DNA from: Pseudodesulfovibrio sp. JC047
GTDB taxonomy: Bacteria; Desulfobacterota; Desulfovibrionia; Desulfovibrionales; Desulfovibrionaceae
Assembly: GCF_010468615.1 (NCBI RefSeq)
Contig: NZ_WUEH01000006.1
Span: 62,001 to 126,000, forward strand
Length of the DNA stretch: 64,000 nt
Reading direction: 5' to 3'
The notes beneath the pieces are model-generated. The model saw nothing but the letters and a program-made list of their open reading frames with translations. It had not been told where the DNA came from and made no database searches. A program made the translations under genes and the position numbers. This document shows, piece after piece, positions 1 to 8,693 of the stretch (position 1 is the first letter of the stretch; each line of letters starts with the position of its first letter).

Positions 1-769
1 ATGCCAGCATGGCGTTCAATGTGCTGACATTTCGTTTCTGGCTGGCCGGGTACACCTTGTTTGATCTGCTGTGTGCGCTGGCCGGTGCATTTCGGACCAT
101 GGTTGGCGTGATGGTCTGCGAAAAAGAGTCTCTGACCTTGGTGTTCAGGTCGTGGTGAAAAATGTCGGCGTAGGCACTGGCCGTGATATTCGGGGAGTCG
201 AGAAAGGAATAGATGTGACTGGTGTCGATACCCGGACGTTTGGCCGCTTCATAATCAAAGATGTAATGATACAGGGTGATGAAAACCGCGTCGATGCGGC
301 TGGCCGAAAGCCGGTGAACAGCTTCGCGAACCAGCGCGTAATCTGTCGCCAGGTCCTGACTGCTCAAGGCGAGATTGAGCATTTCGTGGTCGAACACGTC
401 CGCATTGAACCCGTTGAACGCATATGAATTCCCGGTGATGAGAATGGTCTGGCCGGATTGCCGTTGCGCGTGTTCCAGCTCAAGCAGCAAGCTCAATGTG
501 AAGTCGATGACTCTGGTGGGATCAAGGGCCTTTTCCCGGAGCAGTTGGGAGGTGATGTCCAATGCCCAGCTGGATGCGATGAAGATGGCTGCCGGGGCGG
601 AGTCAAGTATGTCGGGAAGGCCGTGTACGGGATGTCCGCACAGGTGCGTGTCCTGTTTTTGGGGATCGTTGTCGATGAATCCGGCCAGTTTGACGTGGGG
701 TCTCAACGCGTGCATGTGCGCTCTGCCGTTTCCCCCGGCTCCCCATAAGTAGATGGATTTTGTCTGCAC
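1..769 (-). CDS. Partial Rossmann-type protein with SGNH-like tail, unrecognised
   Basis: The reading frame is open from a GTG at 769 to the window edge, about 256 residues, so the C-terminus is missing. The start is followed at once by a dinucleotide-binding glycine signature (YLWGAGGNGRAH, residues 7-18) and an acidic FIDND motif about 15 residues later. This is the usual beginning of a Rossmann fold or PglD-like sugar-modifying N-domain. A second half (TILITGNSYAFNGFN) resembles the nucleophile strand of an SGNH/GDSL-type hydrolase, but the family cannot be confirmed. Upstream in-frame codons lack a better start, and no good ribosome site is visible before the GTG. The overlapping plus-strand frames at 71-752 are treated as shadows because only the minus frame gives a recognisable fold signature. 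Function unknown; a polysaccharide or surface-glycan locus would be a reasonable context. Confidence 0.6.
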   Translation of the reverse strand, partial: MQTKSIYLWGAGGNGRAHMHALRPHVKLAGFIDNDPQKQDTHLCGHPVHGLPDILDSAPAAIFIASSWALDITSQLLREKALDPTRVIDFTLSLLLELEHAQRQSGQTILITGNSYAFNGFNADVFDHEMLNLALSSQDLATDYALVREAVHRLSASRIDAVFITLYHYIFDYEAAKRPGIDTSHIYSFLDSPNITASAYADIFHHDLNTKVRDSFSQTITPTMVRNAPASAHSRSNKVYPASQKRNVSTLNAMLA

Positions 770-962
770 GTGACAACTCGTGTTTTGTTGTATGAATTGA
801 TGTTCCGTTCTATGTATAAAATGACGTATACTGCGAGGGTGTTTTCTTCAACCATGTTTTGCGTGTGGTCGGTCGATTTTTTTGTCTGATTTTGAAAACA
901 CTGGTTTTGACGGTGTTATTTAGGCAGAGGGAACAAACGCTTTTCATTGCCAAATCTGTAGT

Positions 963-993
963 GTATAGCTGGTATACTGTTTAGTTACTAAAC
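963..993 (+). promoter_or_regulatory. Extended -10 promoter with overlapping palindromic operator
   Basis: An extended -10 (TGGTATACT, 970-978) stands 38 bp before the ATG at 1017. It lies within an inverted repeat GTATA-N5-TATAC (963-977) and is followed directly by a perfect 15-bp palindrome GTTTAGT-T-ACTAAAC (979-993) covering the expected transcription start. This placement is typical of a repressor operator. The regulator is unknown. The rest of the gap from 770 shows no other feature. Confidence 0.45.
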
Positions 994-1016
994 TCTTTAT
1001 GCCATACGGAGGCAGT

Positions 1017-1982
1017 ATGCGAAAAGTGCTTGCGGAAGTCGATGCGGTGACGATCTTGACACTCCAGGATAATTATATCGATGTGCTTGCCATGGATGGA
1101 AATGCGGTTGTCAAGCGGCCTATTTTGGTGAAAAATCCGACCAACACCGGGGCCACATTGTCGTTCAGTCCATTGGCCGAGCATGGTTTTTCCACATATA
1201 TCACCGTGTCTGTTGACGGGCAGAGTCGAAGCATGGTGTTCGATTTCGGGTGCTCTCCGCACGGCGCGGCCTTCAATGCGGATTTGTTGTCCGTGGATTT
1301 GACGCAGGTTGAGGCCTTGGCCCTTTCTCATGGGCACATGGACCACTTCGGTGGCATGGAACAGATCGTGGAAAAGATTGGCCGAACGGATTTGGATCTG
1401 GTCGTTCATCCCGAGGTGTTCAAAAAACGTCGGTTCGTGAAGACGCCGACAGCGTATGAAATAGATTTTCCGCCATTGGCCCGTGCTGACGTGGGGGCCT
1501 TGGGGGTGACAGTGTGCGAAACAACGACTCCCCGACCAATGCTGGACGGGACCGCGCTTTTCCTCGGAGAAATTCCGAGAACGTGTGCCTTTGAACAGGG
1601 AATGCCCAACGCCTATGAAGAGCGGGATGGCACGGTTTCCAAGGATATGATCGAAGATGACTCGTCCATGGTGTTTCATCTTCGCGGCAAGGGGTTGGTC
1701 GTGCTGTCCGGCTGCGCCCATGCCGGAATCGTCAATACCGTCGCCCACGCGCAGGCCGTGACAGGGGTGGAACAGGTTCACACGATCATGGGTGGATTTC
1801 ATTTGACCGGCCCGGCGTTTGTTCATGCCATTGAACCGACCATTGCGGCTTTTCAAAAGTTTTCCCCGCAGTATGTGGTTCCGGCGCATTGCACGGGACG
1901 AGCGGCCACGCTCGCCATCGAAAAAGCCATGCCCGAGGAATTCATTGTCAACATGGTCGGTACAACGCTTGCTTTTTCCTGA
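1017..1982 (+). CDS. Metallo-beta-lactamase-fold hydrolase (COG1237-like)
   Basis: A 321-residue cytosolic protein of the metallo-beta-lactamase superfamily. The di-metal motif HGHMDH is at residues 105-110, a second histidine ligand is probably H235 in SGCAHAG, and GGFH (259-262) supplies a further ligand near the C-terminus. The spacing and the SGCAH signature resemble the COG1237 group, whose archaeal relative MptE-type protein was annotated as a dihydropterin-linked ribofuranosylaminobenzene phosphate synthase; the substrate here is unknown. The longest frame begins at 999, but GGAGG at 1008-1012 sits four bases before the ATG at 1017, which is the better start. The gene stands alone behind a promoter with a palindrome over the start site, so it is probably repressor controlled. 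Confidence 0.85.
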   Translation: MRKVLAEVDAVTILTLQDNYIDVLAMDGNAVVKRPILVKNPTNTGATLSFSPLAEHGFSTYITVSVDGQSRSMVFDFGCSPHGAAFNADLLSVDLTQVEALALSHGHMDHFGGMEQIVEKIGRTDLDLVVHPEVFKKRRFVKTPTAYEIDFPPLARADVGALGVTVCETTTPRPMLDGTALFLGEIPRTCAFEQGMPNAYEERDGTVSKDMIEDDSSMVFHLRGKGLVVLSGCAHAGIVNTVAHAQAVTGVEQVHTIMGGFHLTGPAFVHAIEPTIAAFQKFSPQYVVPAHCTGRAATLAIEKAMPEEFIVNMVGTTLAFS

Positions 1983-2136
1983 GTCTTTCGCCGTGCATTC
2001 GAGTGTTTGTTGTCGGAAAACCCGTTGCCATGGGCGGGCTCTCTTGCGTGGGCATCGGTGGACACATGGCGTCTTTCAGCGTATTCATTTCCAAGTCTTA
2101 ACATTATCTAGACTTTCAACGCTTGAGAGATGATTC

Positions 2137-4830
2137 ATGGAAAAGCAAACGGTTTTTGCGGGAATTCCCGATATACTTGATGAACAGAAATACGCGCATG
2201 GTGGCAATACTCGGCGCCTTGCCGAAACTCTTGGATGTTCGCCCGAGGATATTCTTGATTTTTCGGTCAATGTGAACCCGCTTGGTCCGCCGCCGTGGTT
2301 GGGGCAGGTCGTGGGGCAGGCGTTGCAGGATGTGGATGCTTATCCCGACCCGGAGTGTCACGATTTGGTGATGGCCGCGTCGGAAAAGTTCAAAGTCTGG
2401 CCCTCGCAAGTTTTGGCTGGCAATGGCGCGTCCGAATTGTTGTTCGGTATCGCGGGTATGGGGCAGCACCGACAGGCCATCATCCCCACACCCACGTATG
2501 TGGACTATGCCCGGGCGTGCAAGGCGCATCATCTTTCGGTTGTCGAAGTGCCTATGACAGATGCGTTTCAGGTGGATTTTCCGGCCATGGGAACGCTGTT
2601 GACGACGCCGTCAATCGTGTACCTGTGCCGTCCGAACAATCCTACCGGAACCATGTTTTCTCCGGATGATCTGCGTGAAGTGGCGGCCATGTTCCCGCAA
2701 TCGTTGTTTGTGGTGGATTCGTCCTTTAGCGATTTCCTGCCCGAGGATGCGGACAGACTCATTCGAAATCGGCCCTCGAATGTCATTACCGTCCTGTCCC
2801 TGACTAAATTTTACGCCATTCCGGGTATTCGGCTTGGCTTGGCCTTTGCCGATCCTGATGTGATCGTGCGGCTTAAACAGCGGTTGCCAACGTGGTCCGT
2901 GAATACCGTGGCCCAACGGGTGGGGATCAAATGCCTGCACGACGTTGGGTATGCTGCCAAGACCCGGGAACAGACCGCTCTGTTGCGGGACGCGCTCGCG
3001 TCCGGATTGCGGAGTGTGCCGGGGTTGAAGGTCCTGCCGGGGGCCGCAAATTATCTGTTGTGCCGTGTGGAACGCGTGGGACAGGACGCGGCCATGCTCA
3101 GTGAACGGCTTTTGGCAGATCACCGTATCGCCATCCGACTGTGTGGCAACTATACGGGTTTGGACAACCATTGGTTTCGGGTCGCGGTGCGCGGTCAGGA
3201 AGAGAATGATCGGCTTGTGCGGGCCATGCAGGCCGTGAATGGGACTGCGCGTCCTCCGGTCGTGAAACGGACCAAACACACACCGGCCCTGATGCTTCAG
3301 GGGACCAGCTCCAATGCGGGTAAATCCGTGTTGGCGGCGGCGTTCTGCCGAATCCTTCTGCAAGACGGGTTCAACGTGGCTCCGTTCAAGGCGCAAAACA
3401 TGTCCTTGAATTCCTTTGTCACGGATCAGGGCGGAGAAATGGGCCGAGCTCAGGTCACGCAGGCCATGGCCTGTCGCCTGAAACCGGATGTGCGCATGAA
3501 TCCCGTGTTGCTCAAGCCCGGTTCCGATGTGGGGTCGCAGGTCATTGTCATGGGCCAGCCCGTGGGCAACATGGCGGTGCGGGAGTACGTCGAATACAAG
3601 CCCCGTGCCTGGAAGGCGGTCAAGGCTGCGTATGATTCATTGGCCAACGAATATGACATCATGGTGCTGGAAGGTGCCGGTAGTCCCGCAGAAGTGAATT
3701 TGAAGCATCACGACATCGTGAACATGGCCATGGCGCGCTACGCGGATGCCCGTGTGCTGTTGGCTGGTGATATCGATCGGGGCGGCGTGTTCGCCTCTAT
3801 GGTCGGGACCATGAGTTTGCTTACGCCCATGGAGCGGTCATTGGTCGAAGGATTTCTCATCAACCGATTCCGGGGTGACGCGAGTCTGCTCGAACCCGCG
3901 TTCGGTCAGATGTTCGAACACACGGGCAAGCCGGTGCTCGGCACCATCCCCTACATTCATTCTCTTGGTCTGCCGGAAGAGGATTCCGTGTCTTTCAAGG
4001 AAGGGTTGCGGCCTGATGGCGAGAAGCGTCCTGAATCAGAGTGCGTGGATATCGTGGTGGTGGACCTGCCTCGCATCTCGAATTTCAATGATATCGATCC
4101 ACTCTTTGCCGAACCGGATGTGCGGATTCGGGTGGTGACCGACGCTCGAGACGTGGGCACGCCGGATGCCGTGATTCTCCCCGGATCGAAATCCACCGTG
4201 CCGGACATGAAGGCACTTCGGGGAACCGGCATGGCCGCCGTGCTGCGCGAGTTGGTTCGCGGCCCGCACAGGACGCGTATTGTGGGTATCTGTGGTGGTT
4301 TCCAGATGCTTGGCGAGATCGTGGACGACCCGTATGGTCTTGAATCCGAGACGACCCGTGTGGAAGGTTTTGGCCTGTTGCCGATCCAGACCACGCTTGC
4401 CCCGGAAAAGACCCTGACTCGGACACATGGTGTCCATTCCGCTTCTGGTCAGAAAGTGCATGGCTATGAGATCCATCATGGTCAGACCAAGCCGCTTTCT
4501 GACGGGCTTCGTGTGGCCCTCCGCAATAACGACGGTGACCCGTTGGGATATGGTTTGGCTGACGGTCGGGTTTTCGGCACGTATCTTCATGGCCTGTTCG
4601 ATGCCGATGAATTCCGGCGTTGGTTCATTGACCAGTTGCGTATGGATAAGGGCTTGTCGCCGCTTGAACAGGTCCAGACCCGGTTTGATCTGGAAGATGC
4701 CATCGACAACCTGGCCAGTGTTGTTCGGGAAGCCGTGGACATGGACGCGCTCTATCGATCCCTTGGTCTGGGCGGGGGATGCTCTCAGGCGAGTTTGTTC
4801 TACCGAATCGGTAGGTTGTCCACAGATTAA
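2137..4830 (+). CDS. cobQ: Fused threonine-phosphate decarboxylase / cobyric acid synthase
   Basis: An 897-residue fusion for late cobalamin synthesis. Residues 1 to about 370 are a class I PLP enzyme of the CobC/CobD (HisC-like) family, with the PLP lysine at K224 in SLTKF and a PNNPTG loop at 166-171. This domain should decarboxylate threonine phosphate to aminopropanol phosphate. After a short linker (371-382), residues 383-897 are a full cobyric acid a,c-diamide amidase (CobQ). It has an ATP-binding GTSSNAGKS at 389-397, the glutaminase nucleophile C719 in GICGGFQ, and a C-terminal histidine H818 in GTYLHG. CobQ amidates side chains b, d, e and g using glutamine and ATP. The two activities are normally separate proteins. 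A GAGA ribosome site precedes the ATG. No B12-box-like riboswitch was recognised in the 154-bp leader. Confidence 0.93.
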   Translation: MEKQTVFAGIPDILDEQKYAHGGNTRRLAETLGCSPEDILDFSVNVNPLGPPPWLGQVVGQALQDVDAYPDPECHDLVMAASEKFKVWPSQVLAGNGASELLFGIAGMGQHRQAIIPTPTYVDYARACKAHHLSVVEVPMTDAFQVDFPAMGTLLTTPSIVYLCRPNNPTGTMFSPDDLREVAAMFPQSLFVVDSSFSDFLPEDADRLIRNRPSNVITVLSLTKFYAIPGIRLGLAFADPDVIVRLKQRLPTWSVNTVAQRVGIKCLHDVGYAAKTREQTALLRDALASGLRSVPGLKVLPGAANYLLCRVERVGQDAAMLSERLLADHRIAIRLCGNYTGLDNHWFRVAVRGQEENDRLVRAMQAVNGTARPPVVKRTKHTPALMLQGTSSNAGKSVLAAAFCRILLQDGFNVAPFKAQNMSLNSFVTDQGGEMGRAQVTQAMACRLKPDVRMNPVLLKPGSDVGSQVIVMGQPVGNMAVREYVEYKPRAWKAVKAAYDSLANEYDIMVLEGAGSPAEVNLKHHDIVNMAMARYADARVLLAGDIDRGGVFASMVGTMSLLTPMERSLVEGFLINRFRGDASLLEPAFGQMFEHTGKPVLGTIPYIHSLGLPEEDSVSFKEGLRPDGEKRPESECVDIVVVDLPRISNFNDIDPLFAEPDVRIRVVTDARDVGTPDAVILPGSKSTVPDMKALRGTGMAAVLRELVRGPHRTRIVGICGGFQMLGEIVDDPYGLESETTRVEGFGLLPIQTTLAPEKTLTRTHGVHSASGQKVHGYEIHHGQTKPLSDGLRVALRNNDGDPLGYGLADGRVFGTYLHGLFDADEFRRWFIDQLRMDKGLSPLEQVQTRFDLEDAIDNLASVVREAVDMDALYRSLGLGGGCSQASLFYRIGRLSTD

Positions 4831-4931
4831 TAGTTCTTTCTTTACCGGATATTTGAATTCATGGTATGAGGGCATTGTTTTCGAACAGTGTCCTCATATG
4901 TGTTGGTGACGGCTTCAAAGGAGCGAGTGTC

Positions 4932-5654
4932 ATGAAACGGAGTATCGGAGTGTGGTGGGCCGTGTGTCTTTTGTGTGCCACGCCTGTTCAGGCCTTGAAT
5001 CTGTCTGAAAATGAGCAGAATGCGGCCAGTATACCGCAATCGCTTGGCGCGGATTTCAAGTATGTGACAGTACCATGTTCCAAAATGGAGACGCATCGCT
5101 ATAAAACGATGCAGTGTGAATGTGCCGATTTCCCGGCTGTCGATGCCGATGGCCGGATGTATGTGTACAGCAATTTCAAATCAACCAACTTTAACAACAT
5201 GTATTTGTGGAATTTCCACGGGCAGTTCTGTGATTTTACCAGAGCTACGTTTGTCAACGCCGTGTTTCCGGGGGTGCTTATTAGCGGCTCTACCATGCAG
5301 CACTGTGATTTTTCTGGCATGGATACGAGTCCGATGGACGCCTTGACCCAGTTCAGACGGACGTCTTTGGTCGGAGCGAATTTTCAGGATGCCGTCTTGC
5401 GAAAGGTCTTTTTTTATCGGTGCGATTTGACCGGCGTTCATTGGGATCATGCTGAGTTCAGCGATCAAACCTGTTTTCAGGATTGCCTGCTTGATGTCTC
5501 GGCCAGATCCTCTCTCCGTGATGCCGGGGTGCGATTGGTCAACAATCAGTGGATTGGGTCTGAAGAGTCTCCCAAGCCTGCCGCGTCATTATCAGACACC
5601 TTTTATGATCCCGTGTCATACCCTCGAAAGGGGATGGTCCCTAAAGGACCATAA
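4932..5654 (+). CDS. Secreted pentapeptide-repeat-like protein
   Basis: A 240-residue protein with a signal peptide: MKRS, a hydrophobic core through residue 20, and probable cleavage after VQA near residue 22. The middle (about 75-185) is rich in the A/C-D/N-L/F-x-x pattern, for example FKSTNFNNMYLWNF, FCDFTRATFVNAVF and DLTGVHWDHAEF. This suggests a right-handed quadrilateral beta helix. Several cysteines at 37-80 and 110-165 may form disulfides in the periplasm. An upstream ATG at 4866 would add a poor N-terminus; AAAGGAG eight bases before 4932 fixes the start. A strong terminator follows. The molecular role is unknown; exported proteins of this kind often act as passive structural or inhibitory scaffolds. 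Confidence 0.7.
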   Translation: MKRSIGVWWAVCLLCATPVQALNLSENEQNAASIPQSLGADFKYVTVPCSKMETHRYKTMQCECADFPAVDADGRMYVYSNFKSTNFNNMYLWNFHGQFCDFTRATFVNAVFPGVLISGSTMQHCDFSGMDTSPMDALTQFRRTSLVGANFQDAVLRKVFFYRCDLTGVHWDHAEFSDQTCFQDCLLDVSARSSLRDAGVRLVNNQWIGSEESPKPAASLSDTFYDPVSYPRKGMVPKGP

Positions 5655-5672
5655 AAGAGCAGCCACACGAAT

Positions 5673-5700
5673 AAACGGCGACTTTCGAGTCGTCGTTTTG
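5673..5700 (+). terminator. Rho-independent terminator with UUCG loop
   Basis: An 11-bp stem (AAACGGCGACT paired with AGTCGTCGTTT, one G-U pair) closed by a TTCG tetraloop is followed by TTTTG and a T-rich stretch. It ends the pentapeptide-protein transcript. The remaining bases to 5949 hold only the leader of the next gene. Confidence 0.85.
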
Positions 5701-5949
5701 CTTTTGGTCCTGTCGAAGGCTGATTGACGTTTTTTGATACGCGTGAAAGCCTCCTGTCTCGCTTCATATGCAAAACAGCGGCATTCCCTTGACTTGTCGA
5801 GTGAAAACAGGTTTGAGAGTGACGAACCAGCGGCCCGTCGCCGGGTGATGGAATTGCACCGCTCAATGAAAACGTGTATCCATCCATAATTATCATACGC
5901 CATTGAGGCCCAACAGAGACCCAAAGCGGTCACCCAAGGAGGAGAAACC

Positions 5950-6606
5950 ATGTACGTCGGACTGAAAATGCTTCGCGACTTCGTAAAAACCACCCCCCAG
6001 ACTCTGGTCAAGGACGCCCAGAAGCAGCTTGAGGAAAGCAAGCTCTGGATGGCATTGGTGGTGGACGAAGATGGCAAGCTGCTCGGCTACGTGCGCAAGG
6101 AAGACATCTCCGCCGCCATGCCCAGCATTGTGACCTCTCTGGAAAAACACGAGATCAATTATCTGATGAGTCAGCTCACCATCGAGCAGATTTATCGGAC
6201 CGATATCAAGACCGTGGCACCGGAAACGGAAATCGAAGGTGCCGCCGACATGATGTACGAAATGAATCTTGCCGGACTGGCCGTGGTCGATGATGCAGGG
6301 AATCTCATCGGGTATATCAATCGGAATGTCATGCTTGACGTGCTCGCCGAAGAAATGGGCTACCGCGAAGGTGGAAGCCGATTGACCATCGAAGTCGAAG
6401 ATCGGTCCGGTGTTCTCTACGAAGTCGCCGGTGTGATCGCAAACATGAAAATGTCCATTATCTCCACTGGCACATTCTTTTTTAACGGCAGGCGCGTTGT
6501 CGTTGTCAGAATCGATACCGAAGATCCCTCACCCGTCGAAGCCGTGCTCAAGGAACGAGGATACAAACTCGTCGTTCCCAACGACTTCAAGGAAGCTTGG
6601 GCATAA
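5950..6606 (+). CDS. CBS-ACT domain protein
   Basis: A 218-residue soluble protein with two CBS motifs (about 1-68 and 75-135, marked by LWMALVVDEDGKLLGYV and LAGLAVVDDAGNLIGYI) followed by an ACT domain (about 143-218: LTIEVEDRSGVLYEVAGVIA). CBS pairs bind adenine nucleotides and ACT domains bind amino acids or similar small ligands, so this is a probable ligand-sensing regulator without an attached catalytic domain. A near-perfect ribosome site (AAGGAGGAGAAACC) precedes the ATG. The gene ends just before the tandem hairpin repeat at 6731, which probably terminates it. Partner unknown. Confidence 0.88.
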   Translation: MYVGLKMLRDFVKTTPQTLVKDAQKQLEESKLWMALVVDEDGKLLGYVRKEDISAAMPSIVTSLEKHEINYLMSQLTIEQIYRTDIKTVAPETEIEGAADMMYEMNLAGLAVVDDAGNLIGYINRNVMLDVLAEEMGYREGGSRLTIEVEDRSGVLYEVAGVIANMKMSIISTGTFFFNGRRVVVVRIDTEDPSPVEAVLKERGYKLVVPNDFKEAWA

Positions 6607-6730
6607 TTCTTCCAGCTCATACGTCAATCTCGGCCTGACTCTGCATTCATTGGAGTGTCAGGCTTTTTTCTGTCTTCCTACCGGGGGTCACCTTCGGTGC
6701 GACCAGGACGCTGTCCTGGACCTGCCAAAG

Positions 6731-7060
6731 GCCCTTTTGAAAAGGGGCCTCTGGACTCCCCGAAACTTTTTGTCGCTCGCTTCGCTCGAAGCTGTCGACG
6801 GCACGAATTCGTGCGGCTCTTGAGAGTACGTTGTAAAAAATTGTATTTTTTACATATTCTATAAAAAAGATGTAAAACACACTATTTGTACAATACCCTC
6901 TTTTTTTGAACTATTCCCTTATTTATTTTTCTGACTTCTTTAATCTTATTCGATGAATGTCGTGGAGTCTCGCCGAAGGCGCACTAAAAAGTTTTGGAGA
7001 TTCTCAAGAACCTTTTTCAAAAGGTTCCTGAGCCGCCGGAGGCATTCATTTTGTTCTTCC
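6731..7060. repeat. Hairpin-ended intergenic repeat, locus A copy 1
   Basis: The left end carries a hairpin (GGCCCCTTTTGAAAAGGGGCC type, 6731-6748), then ACTCCCCGAAACTTTTT and a GCTCGCTTCGCTCG hairpin. The right end carries the approximate inverse: CGCCGAAGGCG, AAAAAGTTTTGG and a long hairpin CTCAAGAACCTTTT-TC-AAAAGGTTCCTGAG at 7003-7032. The AT-rich interior holds a further inverted repeat GTAAAAAAT-N3-ATTTTTTAC. Together with copy 2 it fills the 698-bp gap between convergent genes at 6607-7304. No coding potential is credible here. Confidence 0.85.
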
Positions 7061-7350
7061 CGAAACTTTTTATCGCTCGCTTCGCTCGAAGCTGTCGACG
7101 GCACGAGTTCGTGCGGCTCTTGAGAGTCCGTTGTAAAAAATTGTATTTTTTACAGACTCTATAAAAAAGACGTAAAACATACCATTTCTACAATACCCTC
7201 TTTTTTTTGAACTATTCCCTTTTTTATTTTTCTGACTTCTTCAATCCCACTCAATGAATGTCGTGGAGTCTCGCCGAAGGCGCACTAAAAAGTTTTGGAG
7301 ATTCTCAAGAACCTTTTTCAAAAGGTTCCTGAGCCGCCGGAGGCATTCTT
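7061..7350. repeat. Hairpin-ended intergenic repeat, locus A copy 2
   Basis: This is a direct tandem copy of 6761-7050 at a 300-301 bp period, with only scattered substitutions and one extra base in a T run. The right-arm hairpin is at 7304-7333. It lacks the left GAACC-type hairpin that copy 1 has. The last 45 bp are translated as the C-terminus of the TetR gene on the minus strand. Confidence 0.85.
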
Positions 7351-8000
7351 TTTTTTTGATTCTCAAAGGAAATCAGCTCATCCGGATTGATGAACAGGTA
7401 GCGAGATGTCATATCGGCCAGTGCCGCGTACAACCTGCCTTGCTCGATTGATGGCGTGTCGAGAGCCACGGAATGAAGGGTCTCCTCAAAGGCATTGGCG
7501 ACAATCGCGGCGGCGGCATCCATATCGGTCACGCGTAAATGGTCGTTGATTGACGTGAAAAATTGACTCAGTTTTTGGATGATGTCTTCGCGTTCTTTGG
7601 TTGCGAGTTCTTGAAAATCCTCATCAATATAGCGCATGGAGAGCATCACTCGGAGCAGGTTGGATGACATGGAGTGTGATTCATGCCCGAGTCGAATGAT
7701 GTGCTGGACTATTTCTCGGCCAGTGATGCCTTTCTGGATTTTTTGTGCCAACAACGGGAAAATGGACTGATCCACTTCAAACAGGTGGTGATTGATGATT
7801 TCGAGCAGAATGGCTTTCTTGTCGGGAAAATACGCGTAGAATGTCCCGATGGATACCCCTGCGGCTGCGGCGATTTTTTTGGCATTGGTCCCATGAAATC
7901 CCTGTGCTTCGAATTCGAGCATGGCGGCATCCATGAGACGGTTCCGTTTTTCAATGCTTCGAGCCTGCTGGGGGATGCGTGTGGTGAGCTGCGTGGTCAT
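7305..8000 (-). CDS. TetR-family transcriptional regulator
   Basis: A 231-residue TetR/AcrR-type repressor. The N-terminal helix-turn-helix occupies about residues 20-65 (AMLEFEAQGFHGTNAKKIAAAAGV then GTFYAYFPDKKAIL); the remainder is an all-helical ligand domain. An ATG six codons upstream (8018) also exists, but GGAG six bases before 8000 supports the shorter form. The gene lies 27 bp after a methyltransferase gene in the same direction and is probably co-transcribed with it from the operator-bearing promoter at 8622-8654, implying autoregulation. The final 13 residues (MPPAAQEPFEKGS) and the stop codon are encoded inside the flanking repeat, so the original C-terminus was probably replaced when the repeat inserted. 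Confidence 0.9.
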   Translation of the reverse strand: MTTQLTTRIPQQARSIEKRNRLMDAAMLEFEAQGFHGTNAKKIAAAAGVSIGTFYAYFPDKKAILLEIINHHLFEVDQSIFPLLAQKIQKGITGREIVQHIIRLGHESHSMSSNLLRVMLSMRYIDEDFQELATKEREDIIQKLSQFFTSINDHLRVTDMDAAAAIVANAFEETLHSVALDTPSIEQGRLYAALADMTSRYLFINPDELISFENQKKRMPPAAQEPFEKGS

Positions 8001-8027
8001 ATCTGACTCCAGATACATTTCGGTCGT

Positions 8028-8597
8028 TTAATTCTTGGTGAGCACGGCGGCTCGACTCATGAATATGGCCGGGAGGGCTTCCAGTTCGAATCCGGCCTTG
8101 ATGGCCACATCTATTTCTTTTTGGAAATCCGCTGTGGAAACATGGAATTTCGGTTCCACAACCACCATGAGACAATGCTGTTTGACGCATGCCGCCATGC
8201 GTTCGAAATACCGTGTGACATCAGGAACTTCATGCACCATATACGCGGCAAGTGCAAAGTCCGCCTTGGGCAGATCGCCAATGTCGTGCGCTTCACAATG
8301 CCGTGTCTTGATGATGTGGTTCAACCCGGCCTGTCGTGCTTTATCTTGAAGAACCTCCAACGCCTCGGCTTGAAGATCGACCGCTGTGACCGTGCCGGTT
8401 CGGCCCACCATGCGCGCTAGGGCCAGAGAAAAGAATCCGGTGCCGCACCCCGTGTCCACAACCTGCATCCCTGGTTCGACCAAATGACCGAACATTTTGT
8501 TGGGGGATTGCAACATCCCGCGGACAGGGTTGTTGAGTGTCCATTGCTTGCGCCAGGACATGACATGGATTTCTCGGCTGGTGTCAGTTGAATTCAT
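8028..8597 (-). CDS. Class I SAM-dependent methyltransferase
   Basis: A 189-residue Rossmann-fold methyltransferase with SAM motif I at residues 48-54 (DTGCGTG), the acidic end of strand 2 at VDLQAEAL (74-80), and a motif near HEVPDVTRYFERM. It resembles the UbiE/type-11 methyltransferases encoded next to metal or toxin responsive regulators, but the substrate cannot be told from sequence. AAGGAGAC six bases before the ATG fixes the start. It is the first gene of a two-gene unit with the TetR regulator and should be derepressed when that regulator binds its ligand. Confidence 0.85.
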   Translation of the reverse strand: MNSTDTSREIHVMSWRKQWTLNNPVRGMLQSPNKMFGHLVEPGMQVVDTGCGTGFFSLALARMVGRTGTVTAVDLQAEALEVLQDKARQAGLNHIIKTRHCEAHDIGDLPKADFALAAYMVHEVPDVTRYFERMAACVKQHCLMVVVEPKFHVSTADFQKEIDVAIKAGFELEALPAIFMSRAAVLTKN

Positions 8598-8621
8598 GGG
8601 TGTCTCCTTTGTTGTGTGTGA

Positions 8622-8654
8622 AATATAAATATGAACTCATGTTCATATTGTCAA
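8622..8654 (-). promoter_or_regulatory. Promoter and TetR-type palindromic operator
   Basis: On the minus strand a -35 TTGACA (8654-8649) is followed by a perfect inverted repeat AATATGAAC-N4-GTTCATATT (8628-8649) that fills the spacer and reaches an A/T-rich -10 (TATTTA or TATATT). Nine-base arms separated by four bases between -35 and -10 are typical of TetR-family operators. The cognate repressor is most simply the TetR protein encoded at the end of this unit. Confidence 0.75.
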
Positions 8655-8693
8655 GCACAAAACTCAACTATCGCACAAGGAGAGGAGGGGTGG

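Noticed and set aside
71-752. Plus-strand frames in the first 750 bases
   Set aside because: The minus frame shows a Rossmann signature and continuous coding from 769 to the edge.
981-1889. 302-codon frame antisense to the metallo-hydrolase
   Set aside because: Rich in His/Arg, no domain, and opposes a gene with a full metal motif.
1983-2136. Cobalamin riboswitch before the CobC/CobQ gene
   Set aside because: No B12-box or paired scaffold was found in this 154-bp leader.
6731-7350. CRISPR array at the tandem repeats
   Set aside because: Repeat units are 300 bp, only two copies, with conserved hairpin ends and no short direct repeats with unique spacers.
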